A DNA stretch of 15,652 nucleotides from an uncultured Bacilli bacterium (GCA_910586635.1 CAJUJA010000012.1:1-15652), one strand, 5' to 3'. Numbered from the stretch's first letter, positions 6,152 to 13,128 are shown. The notes: generated by a model from the letters alone, not told the origin. Made by a program: numbers and translations.

Positions 6152-6829
6152 ATGAAATATAAAAATTTATGTACAAACATTTTAAAATTAATAATCTCTT
6201 TCTTTTTATTTTTTGAAAGTACCTATATTCAAAAATTCTTTGTTTGGATTTTTCACATCAAAAAAATCACACCTAGCCTCGTTACAATATTAAGTTTTAT
6301 CTCGAATCTAGTTATACTCATATTCTTGTTTCTTTTATTTAGAAAAGATCTAATAAAAGAATTCAAACTATTTAAAAAGAATATTTCTAATAACATTGAT
6401 ATTGGATTTAAATACTGGTTATTAGGTCTTGCGGGAATGATGATTTCTAATATTGTTATTACCATTATTTTTCAAGGTGGAGGTGCTAGTAATGAACAAC
6501 AAGTCCAAAAAATGATACAGGCAGCACCACTATTTATGATTCTTAATGCTGGATTAATTGCCCCTATCAATGAAGAAATCTTATTTCGAAAAAATTTCAG
6601 AAACGTCTTTAAAAATAATATCGTTTTCATTTTAGTATCAGGAATCTTCTTTGGATATTTACATGTATCAGGAGCAACTTCCCTTCTACAATGGGCTTAT
6701 ATCATCCCATACTCTTCTTTAGGAATTGGATTTGCAATTATGTATAGTAAAACAAATAGTGTATTCACATCAATTTGCATGCATATGATGCATAACACCA
6801 TTCTTACTCTAATTTCTATCCTATTATAA
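6152..6829 (+). CDS. CPBP (CAAX/Abi) family intramembrane metalloprotease
   Basis: Polytopic membrane protein of 225 residues. The three family motifs sit in the second half: NEEILFRKNF (the EExxxR motif carrying a catalytic Glu pair), FFGYLHV (FxxxH) and MHMMHNT (HxxxN/H type). They form the metal site in Rce1-like proteases, and all expected residues appear intact. The family includes CAAX prenyl proteases and bacteriocin self-immunity proteins; no bacteriocin gene is visible nearby, so the substrate is unknown. The ATG at 6152 is preferred because GGTGAT lies four bases before it. A frame opening at 6131 adds MILLVII, which only translates promoter and RBS sequence. It converges with the following minus-strand gene over a shared terminator. 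Confidence 0.9.
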   Translation: MKYKNLCTNILKLIISFFLFFESTYIQKFFVWIFHIKKITPSLVTILSFISNLVILIFLFLLFRKDLIKEFKLFKKNISNNIDIGFKYWLLGLAGMMISNIVITIIFQGGGASNEQQVQKMIQAAPLFMILNAGLIAPINEEILFRKNFRNVFKNNIVFILVSGIFFGYLHVSGATSLLQWAYIIPYSSLGIGFAIMYSKTNSVFTSICMHMMHNTILTLISILL

Positions 6830-6856
6830 AACCAGATACAAATTATCTGGTCTTTT
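6828..6856. terminator. bidirectional terminator between convergent genes
   Basis: A perfect 8-bp stem ACCAGATA (6831-6838)/TATCTGGT (6844-6851) closes a 5-nt CAAAT loop. CTTTTCTTT follows on the plus side and TTTATAAT on the minus side. It overlaps the stop codon of the minus-strand gene. Confidence 0.8.
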
Positions 6857-7442
6857 CTTTCTTAATTCCTCTTTCTATTTTTTTATCAATCATAACAAGA
6901 ACAATAGCAAAAATCCCCTCTATAGCAATCATTCCAAAATAATGATTCCAAAAATGATCAGTAATTACCATACGATATAAAAACAACAAATAAAGCATAT
7001 GGTGAATGACGATAGAAAACATATAATCAAAATAAATTAAAAATTGATTTTCTCTAAAATTAATTAAAATATAATAATAAATAGAAAGATTAATAAATAA
7101 ACTAACAAAATAACTAACAAAATGACCTACTACTTCTAATAAGATAATCCTTTGATTAACCAAATCTTTAATTAAAATAATAAATGCAACAATAATCAAA
7201 GAAGACACAAGAATAGCCTGTAATGATGTTTTAAAGCCATATTTTTTAGTAATATAATTACTAATAAAGAGAATGATTGGTATTGCAAAGACGGCAAAAG
7301 TAATTTGTAAATCTCCCAAATGAAAACTATAATCTTTTAAAGCAACTGCTAAAATACTAACTGTCGATAATAACATAGCTAAAATAAAACTATCATTTTT
7401 AATATTTTTTTTCTTTTTACTTGTTTTTTTATTTTTAGTCAT
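6843..7442 (-). CDS. six-TM membrane protein, possibly VUT/YhhQ-like
   Basis: Protein of 199 residues. A very basic N-terminus (TKNKKTSKKKKNIKN) is followed by about six membrane helices (around 18-35, 41-61, 71-91, 97-125, 133-156 and 165-187), then a basic tail. Helix 2 and what follows (ITFAVFAIPIILFISNYITKKYGFK) resembles the block in VUT/YhhQ-type vitamin or queuosine-precursor transporters, where a hydrophobic helix ends in a D/N-x-I-x-x-x-Y-G-K motif. Size and topology fit, but other motifs of that family are not obvious, so this is a weak suggestion. The ATG at 7442 is forced by an in-frame stop six bases upstream. The nearest RBS (AGAGGAG) is 11 bases away, longer than elsewhere in this window, so translation may be weak. 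Confidence 0.7.
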   Translation of the reverse strand: MTKNKKTSKKKKNIKNDSFILAMLLSTVSILAVALKDYSFHLGDLQITFAVFAIPIILFISNYITKKYGFKTSLQAILVSSLIIVAFIILIKDLVNQRIILLEVVGHFVSYFVSLFINLSIYYYILINFRENQFLIYFDYMFSIVIHHMLYLLFLYRMVITDHFWNHYFGMIAIEGIFAIVLVMIDKKIERGIKKEKTR

Positions 7443-7474
7443 AACTTAGACAACTCCTCTATTTTATTACCTCT

Positions 7475-7483
7475 ATCATATCA
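7475..7483 (-). promoter_or_regulatory. extended -10 promoter for the six-TM gene
   Basis: TGATATGAT on the minus strand gives a TATGAT box with the TGn extension. The usual -35 position is an A/T run without a clear match. Confidence 0.45.
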
Positions 7484-7520
7484 CGTTTTAAAAAAAAATA
7501 AAATGATTTTAAAAAATATA

Positions 7521-7534
7521 TGATACAATATAAT
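7521..7534 (+). promoter_or_regulatory. -10 region for the metallophosphoesterase-like gene
   Basis: TGATACAAT (extended -10, 7521-7529) overlaps TATAAT (7529-7534). No convincing -35 is seen. Either box places the RNA start within a few bases of the GGGTGA ribosome binding site, giving an almost leaderless message. Confidence 0.4.
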
Positions 7535-7545
7535 GGGTGAATCAT

Positions 7546-8469
7546 ATGAAAACAAGAACAGAAAAAAATAAAGAAATTCAATCAAAATTAGAAGAAGAGG
7601 AAAGACAAGAGCATCGTAAAAAAATGGTTTATTTTTCTGTAAAGTTAACAGTTTTCATCATTTGTCTATTTACCACAACATTTCTATATACAAAATACTG
7701 CTCTACTTCTGGATTAATTATTAAAGAAGAGAGAATAAAAAATGAAAAAATACCAAATAGTTTTAATGGAATTAAATTAGTACACTTTTCTGACCTTTAT
7801 TACGGATCCAGTATTTCCATAGAAGAGGTTAAAAAATTAATTAAAGCGATCAATATTAGAAAACCAGATCTTATTGTATTTACAGGAAATTTAATTGATC
7901 CGAAATATAAAATAAGTACAAAAGAACAAGAACAATTAACGCAAGAATTAAAAAAACTAAATACAAGCATTGGAAAATACTCAATCAGTGGAAAAACAGA
8001 TAAAGATTCGTTTAATACCATAATGTCTCAAAGTAATTTCCAAATTCTAAATAATGATTATGATTTAATATATAACAACGACAATAATCCAATCCTAATA
8101 ATCGGACTATCTAGTCTTTTAAAGAAAGAGAGAAAAATAAAAAATGCCTATCGATATTTTAAAGAAGAAACTCACAATTCAAATATCTATACAATTACTA
8201 TTATGAGTGAAACAGATGATCTGGATGAAATTCTAAACAATTATCAAAATGATTTAGTCCTTGCTGGAAATTCCTTAAATGGACAAATAAGAATTCCTTT
8301 GGTAGGTGGAATTATTCCTCAAGAAGGTTCAAAAAAATATAAGGAGGAATATTATCAAAAAAAGAACACTAAAATTTATGTATCCAGTGGAATCGGATCA
8401 CCAGATTTTGGATTCCGATTATTTGCAAGACCCAGTATTAACTTCTTCAGACTTACTAAAAAAGGATAG
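7546..8469 (+). CDS. membrane-anchored metallophosphoesterase-like pseudoenzyme
   Basis: The fold is that of the YkuE/YaeI calcineurin-like phosphoesterases: a charged N-terminus, one TM helix (about 27-49), then IKLVHFSDLYYG, KPDLIVFTGNLID, GKYSISGKTD, DLVLAGNSLNGQIRIPLVGG and YVSSGIG with FRLFARP. The matching blocks in active enzymes are DLHxG, FTGDLVD, GNHD, GHTHGGQIRLP and a His before the DLVLSGH block. Here only Asp83 of the metal ligands survives. His85 is Tyr, the GD Asp is Asn115, GNHD is GKTD (150-152), the His of the penultimate motif is probably Glu222, and GHTHGG is GNSLNGQ (His to Asn242, His to Leu244). The surrounding framework is well kept, so a non-catalytic binding role is likelier than decay; this is inference. 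ATG 7546 is chosen because GGTGA lies upstream with the usual spacing. Confidence 0.85.
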   Translation: MKTRTEKNKEIQSKLEEEERQEHRKKMVYFSVKLTVFIICLFTTTFLYTKYCSTSGLIIKEERIKNEKIPNSFNGIKLVHFSDLYYGSSISIEEVKKLIKAINIRKPDLIVFTGNLIDPKYKISTKEQEQLTQELKKLNTSIGKYSISGKTDKDSFNTIMSQSNFQILNNDYDLIYNNDNNPILIIGLSSLLKKERKIKNAYRYFKEETHNSNIYTITIMSETDDLDEILNNYQNDLVLAGNSLNGQIRIPLVGGIIPQEGSKKYKEEYYQKKNTKIYVSSGIGSPDFGFRLFARPSINFFRLTKKG

Positions 8470-8491
8470 TTCTAATTAACTATTCTTTTTT
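8458..8491. terminator. bidirectional terminator between convergent genes
   Basis: AAAAAAGGATAGTT (8458-8471) pairs with AACTATTCTTTTTT (8478-8491) around a 6-nt loop, with a single G-T pair. T-runs lie on both sides. It covers the stop codons of both the metallophosphoesterase-like gene and the carboxypeptidase gene. Confidence 0.85.
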
Positions 8492-9513
8492 ACATATATA
8501 TTAACAATTCCTATCTTCTTATTCTTTAAATATATTTCAATTTTTCCTACATTATCATTTTTTTTATATCCTTTTGTCTTAGTAATCTTCATCACAGTTT
8601 TAACCTCATCTAATTCCTCCTCGCTTAAGGGATAGGAAAAAGATTTTTTTAAATATAGTGGATCTTTAAAAAAGGTTTGATCCACAGAAAACTTATCTTT
8701 ATCAATAATTTTATAATTTTGATAATGATTATAAATATATTCATACAAATTTTTATGCGTTATATATTCATTAGAATCGTCTAAAGTAACAACCGTTAAT
8801 CTTAAATTATCTTTCTCTGCAGTGGTTACTAAAGTTCTTCCTGCACTAGGAGTATAACCATTTTTCCCTCCTGTACAATACTCATAATCCCCCAAAAGTT
8901 TGTTACGATTATACCATAAATAACTTTTATTTTTAGTACTCACTTCATACCGTTTTGTTTTTGTTATTTTCCGATATATAGAATGATTCTTATAAGCATA
9001 ACTAGAAAGAAGTGCCATATCATAAGCAGAAGAATAATTCTTCGTTTCTTCATCCAGCCCATGGCTATTAGAAAAGTTGGTATTCTTCATTCCAATCTGT
9101 TGAGCTTTTTGATTCATTAGCTTTACAAACTCTTTTTCATCCCGACAAACATTATTAGCAATAACAACAGCAGCATCATTTCCACTTCTAAGCATCAAGC
9201 CATATAATAGATTTTTTAAACTCATCTTTTCACTATATTCTAAATAAATACTAGTACCATACATCTTTAAAATTTCTTCTTTTGCAGTATATGTAGTATT
9301 CAATTTCGCATTTTCGATTGCAACAACAGATGTCATAATCTTAGTAATAGAAGCAATTAATCTTTTTTCATCCTTATTATTACTATATAAAATCCTTCCA
9401 CTATCTATATCCATAACAATACTAGATTTAGAAGAATCCAAACTCTCAGAAAAACAAGGAATTGGTAGTATTAAAAAAGAAAATGCAAGTAAAAAAAACA
9501 TATATTTTTTCAA
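8476..9513 (-). CDS. serine-type D-Ala-D-Ala carboxypeptidase (peptidase S11)
   Basis: DacA/DacF-type penicillin-binding protein that trims the terminal D-Ala from peptidoglycan stem peptides outside the membrane. A signal peptide (KKYMFFLLAFSFLILPIPCFS) precedes the domain. Counting from the start used here, the active-site motifs are S55-I-T-K58 (SxxK), S110-G-N112 (SxN) and K217-N-G219, where KTG is expected. Thr to Asn in the third motif is unusual, though the flanks (GG-K-N-GYTPSAGRTLV) are otherwise standard. The beta-rich C-terminal domain follows, but I see no clear membrane-anchoring helix at the end. The start is set at TTG 9513, because AGGTGAT lies four bases before it, the same spacing as in other genes here; a GTG at 9522 sits inside that binding site. 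Length is 345 residues. Confidence 0.92.
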   Translation of the reverse strand: MKKYMFFLLAFSFLILPIPCFSESLDSSKSSIVMDIDSGRILYSNNKDEKRLIASITKIMTSVVAIENAKLNTTYTAKEEILKMYGTSIYLEYSEKMSLKNLLYGLMLRSGNDAAVVIANNVCRDEKEFVKLMNQKAQQIGMKNTNFSNSHGLDEETKNYSSAYDMALLSSYAYKNHSIYRKITKTKRYEVSTKNKSYLWYNRNKLLGDYEYCTGGKNGYTPSAGRTLVTTAEKDNLRLTVVTLDDSNEYITHKNLYEYIYNHYQNYKIIDKDKFSVDQTFFKDPLYLKKSFSYPLSEEELDEVKTVMKITKTKGYKKNDNVGKIEIYLKNKKIGIVNIYVKKNS

Positions 9514-9590
9514 GTTTATCACCTAAAGAAATATATGTTACTAGTTTGAAATTTATTAAACGTATTTTTATTCTTGATAAATAGAATGGC

Positions 9591-11204
9591 CTAATGATTT
9601 TGAACATTCCGCTTAATAAACTTCTTATTTTTTTCTAAAAAATCCTGATGATTATCTGTAATATAATCATGAGCAAACACAATAGGTTTTAGCAATGGAA
9701 ACTCACTCATCCACCACTCACCCTCATAGCTAATAGAATCTTCATCATAATCATAGCAATCCTTTTGATAATATGCCTGAATAAAGCTGTGGTCTTTCCC
9801 CTCTCCTTTAAAATAATACCCGGCCAAAAAATCTAAATATTTGATTTCTGATTGATATATATCTAAAATGAAAGACTGGTCATATGAATTTTTTTGATTC
9901 AAATAATCGTTATTATCTAAAAGACAATTTTCTATTATACTAAATATCTCTAAATTCTTATCGATAGTAAAATCTGGATGGGTTGAAGTATAATCAATCA
10001 TATTATTAATTACTTTATGAAAAATATCTAATTTATAATTATATCGAATCTTTTTTTCAGCATCTACTTGAGAAATCTCATCAGATTTTTTTGATTTAAA
10101 AGCGATATCATTTCTACAATTTTTTCCATCTATAGCCGCTAATATTTTATATAAGTTATGCCTTTCTTCCTTAGTTTTTGCCCCACAAAAGTCATAGAAA
10201 GCCTCAGGATTGGAATCTAGCATTGCATTATAATAATCATCATACGTTTTATTATCATGAAATAATCCCAGTAATAATATTAAAGATTCATCTTCTCTCT
10301 CATCAGGATATGTAAAGTCATAAGTATTCACATCGAGATAACCGAACTCATCTGTAGCATAGCTAAAAGATTCTGCCGAAGATTCCTTAATAGTTGTTAC
10401 AGAATCATCTCCTAATATTCCCTTAAATTTTTGTCCTTTTTTTGTTCTATGTTTACAAGAAATTGATCTAAGATGAAAAAGCTCATGTTCTAGTACATCT
10501 TGATAAAGTGTTATTTTATCCTCCCACCTATATTTCTTAGGCATATCTTCAATAGCTTTAGGATCTAAAATAATTCGATTATATTTAGGATCGTATTCAC
10601 CACACACAGAAGATAATGGCGAAGAGTACAAATCACCAAAAACTATCTTTAAATTTTTTATTCTACAAATATCCTCCAAATAATCATTATTTGATTCCTT
10701 TTTTATTTCTTTCAATGTATTTTTTAGAGCACATTCAAAATAAAGGGATGACAGAATCTCACGCTTACCCTGTAATTGTGAATTTTGAAATGGAGTCCTA
10801 AACTTAGGATGATTTTTAACATATTGGATAGAGTTTTTCTTAATCATATGGAATAACTGGCCTACTGTCATAGTATCCTGATGTTCATATTCACAGTAAG
10901 TTTCATCTTTAGAAAGAATTTTATCTATCTTCTTTTCTGATGGATATAAGTCTTCATTAGGATAAGATACTTGAACAGAAGAAAAATAACCTAAGTAATC
11001 ATCTACTAATTTTTGTACTTCTAAGGCCTCTAACTCCTCAGGACTTAATGTAGGCGATGGTGATGGGGTTTGTAAATCCTCTTTTTCTATAGAAACATCC
11101 CCCATAGAATTTTTATCCAAAGAGGAACAACCTGATAATCCTAACGAAATAGATAAAGCCGTTAAAAATGCTACTAGTCTCTTTGATTGATATTTATGTC
11201 TCAT
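9591..11204 (-). CDS. lipoprotein with HEXXH zinc-metalloprotease signature
   Basis: Exported lipoprotein of 537 residues. A basic N-terminus and hydrophobic core end in the lipobox LSGC (Cys26), then a flexible S/P-rich linker (TPSPSPTLSPEE). The central region has DVLEHELFHLRS with H240-E-L-F-H244, the zinc-binding HEXXH motif. About 30-34 residues on, KESSAESFSYATDEFGY offers Glu274 or Glu278 as a third ligand, as in gluzincins. Upstream, EYDPKYNRIILDP resembles the strand before the active-site helix in such proteases. Its substrate is unknown and I do not recognise a named family. The C-terminal 200 residues are helical and charged. AGGAGG seven bases before the ATG at 11204 fixes the start. 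It has its own promoter (11236-11264). Its lipid anchor places it on the outer face of the membrane. Confidence 0.8.
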   Translation of the reverse strand: MRHKYQSKRLVAFLTALSISLGLSGCSSLDKNSMGDVSIEKEDLQTPSPSPTLSPEELEALEVQKLVDDYLGYFSSVQVSYPNEDLYPSEKKIDKILSKDETYCEYEHQDTMTVGQLFHMIKKNSIQYVKNHPKFRTPFQNSQLQGKREILSSLYFECALKNTLKEIKKESNNDYLEDICRIKNLKIVFGDLYSSPLSSVCGEYDPKYNRIILDPKAIEDMPKKYRWEDKITLYQDVLEHELFHLRSISCKHRTKKGQKFKGILGDDSVTTIKESSAESFSYATDEFGYLDVNTYDFTYPDEREDESLILLLGLFHDNKTYDDYYNAMLDSNPEAFYDFCGAKTKEERHNLYKILAAIDGKNCRNDIAFKSKKSDEISQVDAEKKIRYNYKLDIFHKVINNMIDYTSTHPDFTIDKNLEIFSIIENCLLDNNDYLNQKNSYDQSFILDIYQSEIKYLDFLAGYYFKGEGKDHSFIQAYYQKDCYDYDEDSISYEGEWWMSEFPLLKPIVFAHDYITDNHQDFLEKNKKFIKRNVQNH

Positions 11205-11235
11205 TGATAATCCTCCTAAACAAAAAATTATCTAG

Positions 11236-11264
11236 ATTATACCATAAAAATAAGAAAAAATCAA
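11236..11264 (-). promoter_or_regulatory. promoter of the lipoprotein metalloprotease gene
   Basis: On the minus strand TTGATT (11264-11259) and TATAAT (11241-11236) have a 17-base spacer, with a TGG extension before the -10. It lies inside an AT-rich inverted repeat, ATAAAAATAAG (11244-11254)/CTTATTTTTAT (11272-11282), which may be a weak terminator for the upstream phosphatase gene. Confidence 0.6.
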
Positions 11265-11321
11265 TATTTTCCTTATTTTTATCTTCATCCTATAATATAT
11301 AGTTTAATAAATAATTATTAA

Positions 11322-11747
11322 TCACCTTTCCTTTAATAAATGACTCATTAAATGAATACAGGAATCATAGATCTGTCGATAACAAGAATCAAAATCTCTC
11401 GTATACCATGGATCTTTTATTTCCTTTCTGTCTAGTAACCTTGTTTTATCATTACTCGGTAATAGATACTCTAAATCATCTAAATTCTCCTGATCCATAC
11501 AAATAATGAAATCAAACATATAATAATCATCAAAGGTAACTTGACGTGCCCTATGTTTATCATAGTAAATATTATTTTTTCTCAAAACCTCCTTAACAGG
11601 AGGATAAATATCAGAACCAATATCGTCCCTAGTAGTAGCTCTGGACTCTACATAAAAATCATTCTGTTGATCTAGACTTTTAAAAATATATTCGGCCATA
11701 ACAGAACGACATATATTTCCATGGCATACAAATAATATCTTCTTCAT
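11322..11747 (-). CDS. low-molecular-weight protein-tyrosine-phosphatase
   Basis: The N-terminus FVCHGNICRS carries the C-x5-R-S phosphate-binding loop (Cys8 nucleophile, Arg14), directly followed by MAEY as in the family. The general acid lies in KDPWYTRDF (Asp112-Pro). Length of 141 residues is near the usual 150. In Firmicutes such enzymes dephosphorylate tyrosine or arginine phosphoproteins; which applies here cannot be told. In arginine-specific members the residue after the Cys-x-Gly-Asn block is Thr, while Ile12 here fits the tyrosine type, a weak indication. ATG 11747 follows AAAAAAGGAG; a longer frame from 11786 has no binding site. It starts 53 bases after the pentapeptide-repeat gene with no terminator between, so they probably share a transcript. 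Confidence 0.93.
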   Translation of the reverse strand: MKKILFVCHGNICRSVMAEYIFKSLDQQNDFYVESRATTRDDIGSDIYPPVKEVLRKNNIYYDKHRARQVTFDDYYMFDFIICMDQENLDDLEYLLPSNDKTRLLDRKEIKDPWYTRDFDSCYRQIYDSCIHLMSHLLKER

Positions 11748-11800
11748 ATATTCTCCTTTTTTCATCAAATCAATATTCAATACCAAAAAAACACAGAAAT

Positions 11801-12385
11801 TTAATGATTAAACTTATCATAATCCACATCTTTGATTTGAATTCCGAATAGAGGTGCGACTTCTAATAACTGGTAATTACTAATTGTAATTCCTTCTAAA
11901 TCCTTAATCATCGCTTGAATCCCAGAAAGATTACAACTAGATAAATCCAAATTACATAGCTTGGTATCAATTACCTCTAAATTTTCTAAATCACAACTTT
12001 CAAAAAATAATTTCACATACCTTAAGTGATACAATCTTAATTCTTTTAAAATGGAATTTTTTATAAAAACTGTGTGAAAATCACTATCAGAAAAAGTGGA
12101 ATAATTAAAATTACAATCTTCAAATAATATATCCCGTAATGAGGTCTGATCAATAAAAGCCCCTAATAATTTGCAGTTTTTAAACTGACTTCTAATCATG
12201 GTATTAGATGTTAATTTTAGATTAGATAAATCGCAATCCTCGAAAATACAGTCAATAAAATCAATATGTTCTATCTTCACATTAGAAAAATCCATCTTTT
12301 TAAAGGTGCAAGAATTTAATTCGCAATCCAACAAATCTTGAGCAACAATTTCCCCCTGAAAACTTTTATCCTCTATAAGACCCAT
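11801..12385 (-). CDS. pentapeptide-repeat-like protein; true start probably upstream
   Basis: Most of the 194 residues follow the five-residue rhythm of right-handed beta-helix pentapeptide proteins: LNSCTFKKMDFSNVKIEHID, FEDCDLSNLKL, SQFKNCKLLGA, FEDCNFNYSTFSDSDF, FESCDLENLEV, NLDLSSCNLSGIQ. The C-terminus (YQLLEVAPLFGIQIKDV) is like the dimerisation tail of Qnr/MfpA-type proteins, but the role here is unknown. The coordinates use the first ATG. That ATG has only a poor AGGA three bases away, whereas a strong promoter (12476-12504) and AGGGGAG (12467-12461) lead to an in-frame ATT at 12454 with six bases' spacing. The added 23 codons (IIQLKNPKLSKFLEEVSINT...) are open and look coding. So translation may start at AUU 12454 (217 residues), or an ATG there has mutated. 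Confidence 0.85.
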   Translation of the reverse strand: MGLIEDKSFQGEIVAQDLLDCELNSCTFKKMDFSNVKIEHIDFIDCIFEDCDLSNLKLTSNTMIRSQFKNCKLLGAFIDQTSLRDILFEDCNFNYSTFSDSDFHTVFIKNSILKELRLYHLRYVKLFFESCDLENLEVIDTKLCNLDLSSCNLSGIQAMIKDLEGITISNYQLLEVAPLFGIQIKDVDYDKFNH

Positions 12386-12448
12386 TGTTCCTATTGTATT
12401 GATAGAGACCTCTTCTAAAAATTTACTTAGCTTAGGATTCTTTAATTG

Positions 12449-12467
12449 AATAATAACACACTCCCCT
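12449..12467 (-). promoter_or_regulatory. RBS placed for a non-standard ATT start
   Basis: AGGGGAG (12467-12461), six bases, then ATT ATT in frame with the pentapeptide-repeat gene. No ATG, GTG or TTG occurs in the open frame between the upstream stop and the ATG at 12385. Confidence 0.55.
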
Positions 12468-12475
12468 ACTACATC

Positions 12476-12504
12476 ATTATAATATGACTATCTATTCATA
12501 TCAA
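12476..12504 (-). promoter_or_regulatory. promoter of the pentapeptide-repeat/phosphatase unit
   Basis: On the minus strand TTGATA (12504-12499), a 17-base spacer and a perfect TATAAT (12481-12476). The predicted RNA start is near 12469, just before AGGGGAG, leaving no room for a longer leader. Confidence 0.75.
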
Positions 12505-12520
12505 CTATATATTTTAAAAC

Positions 12521-12544
12521 AAAAAAAAGACTATTTCTAGTCTT
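12521..12544 (-). terminator. rho-independent terminator of the small lipoprotein gene
   Basis: On the minus strand a 7-bp stem AAGACTA/TAGTCTT with a GAAA tetraloop is followed by a T-run. It begins within the lipoprotein gene's stop codon. Confidence 0.9.
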
Positions 12545-13076
12545 AATATAATCCATGAAGTTTTTGTCTATCCGTATCTGTAATATCTTGCAACTTCCAT
12601 TCTCCGTCTTCTTTTGTTAAATTAAAGGTAATCGTATAAGTTGTTTTATCTGTAACATCTTTCAACTCTTTTATCCTATAATCCGTATATTTTTTAATTC
12701 CTTCTTCATCTTCATCTGTTACAAATTCTTCTTTATGCTCATCAAAGTACTTTTTAGATTTTGTAATTGAAGTTTGATAATCATATACTTCTATTTCTGC
12801 ATCTACAGTAGCTGTATCATCTTCTACTTTTTCATCAGTTATTTTATAGGATAAATTTTGATATTGCTTTTCCATCAATGATTTATAATCCTTTTTTTGG
12901 TCATCATTCATGTCGGAATCATTATCAATAGTTAAATCTAACTGAGTTAGAACATCATTATCCATCTTTTGATACTTTCCTAAAAAGTCCTCAACCTTTT
13001 TACTTGGTGTATTCGTTGTGTCTGCACATCCTACCAGTAAAAGAAGACCAAAACAAATTGTCAATAACTTTTTCAT
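12543..13076 (-). CDS. small lipoprotein, DUF5105-like build, function unknown
   Basis: Signal peptide MKKLLTICFGLLLLVGC with lipobox LVGC (Cys17), giving a lipid-anchored protein of 177 residues outside the membrane. The mature part is acidic and of alpha+beta type. An N-terminal helix (KVEDFLGKYQKMDNDVLTQL) is followed by Asp-rich sequence (DNDSDMNDDQKKD), YKITDEKVEDDTATVDAEIEVYDY, and a C-terminal TYTITFNLTKEDGEWKLQDIT. The last block is the kind of strand pair found in NTF2/cystatin-like lipoprotein domains where a TxxL-x-K-x-D-G-x-W motif recurs. Function is not known. The ATG at 13076 is used because GAGGAGGAG lies just before it; an in-frame ATG at 13091 would translate that binding site as RRR. 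It follows glmS by 52 bases, possibly in the same transcript. Confidence 0.85.
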   Translation of the reverse strand: MKKLLTICFGLLLLVGCADTTNTPSKKVEDFLGKYQKMDNDVLTQLDLTIDNDSDMNDDQKKDYKSLMEKQYQNLSYKITDEKVEDDTATVDAEIEVYDYQTSITKSKKYFDEHKEEFVTDEDEEGIKKYTDYRIKELKDVTDKTTYTITFNLTKEDGEWKLQDITDTDRQKLHGLY

Positions 13077-13080
13077 TTTT

Positions 13081-13105
13081 CTCCTCCTCATTTATATCAT
13101 GAGGA
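13081..13105 (-). promoter_or_regulatory. hairpin covering the lipoprotein gene's RBS
   Basis: On the minus strand TCCTCAT (13105-13099) pairs with ATGAGGA (13091-13085) around a 7-nt loop, and the 3' arm contains part of the GAGGAGG binding site. Read on the plus strand the same repeat is followed by six T and looks like a terminator, but no plus-strand gene leads into it. Confidence 0.45.
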
Positions 13106-13128
13106 TTTTTTCTAAATTTATACATAGT

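Noticed and set aside
6152..6829. Bacteriocin immunity role for the CPBP protease
   Set aside because: No bacteriocin precursor, leader peptidase or ABC exporter lies nearby, so only the family name is justified.
11801..12385. Quinolone-resistance (Qnr) protein
   Set aside because: The repeat pattern is irregular and only generally Qnr-like; nothing in the sequence ties it to gyrase protection.
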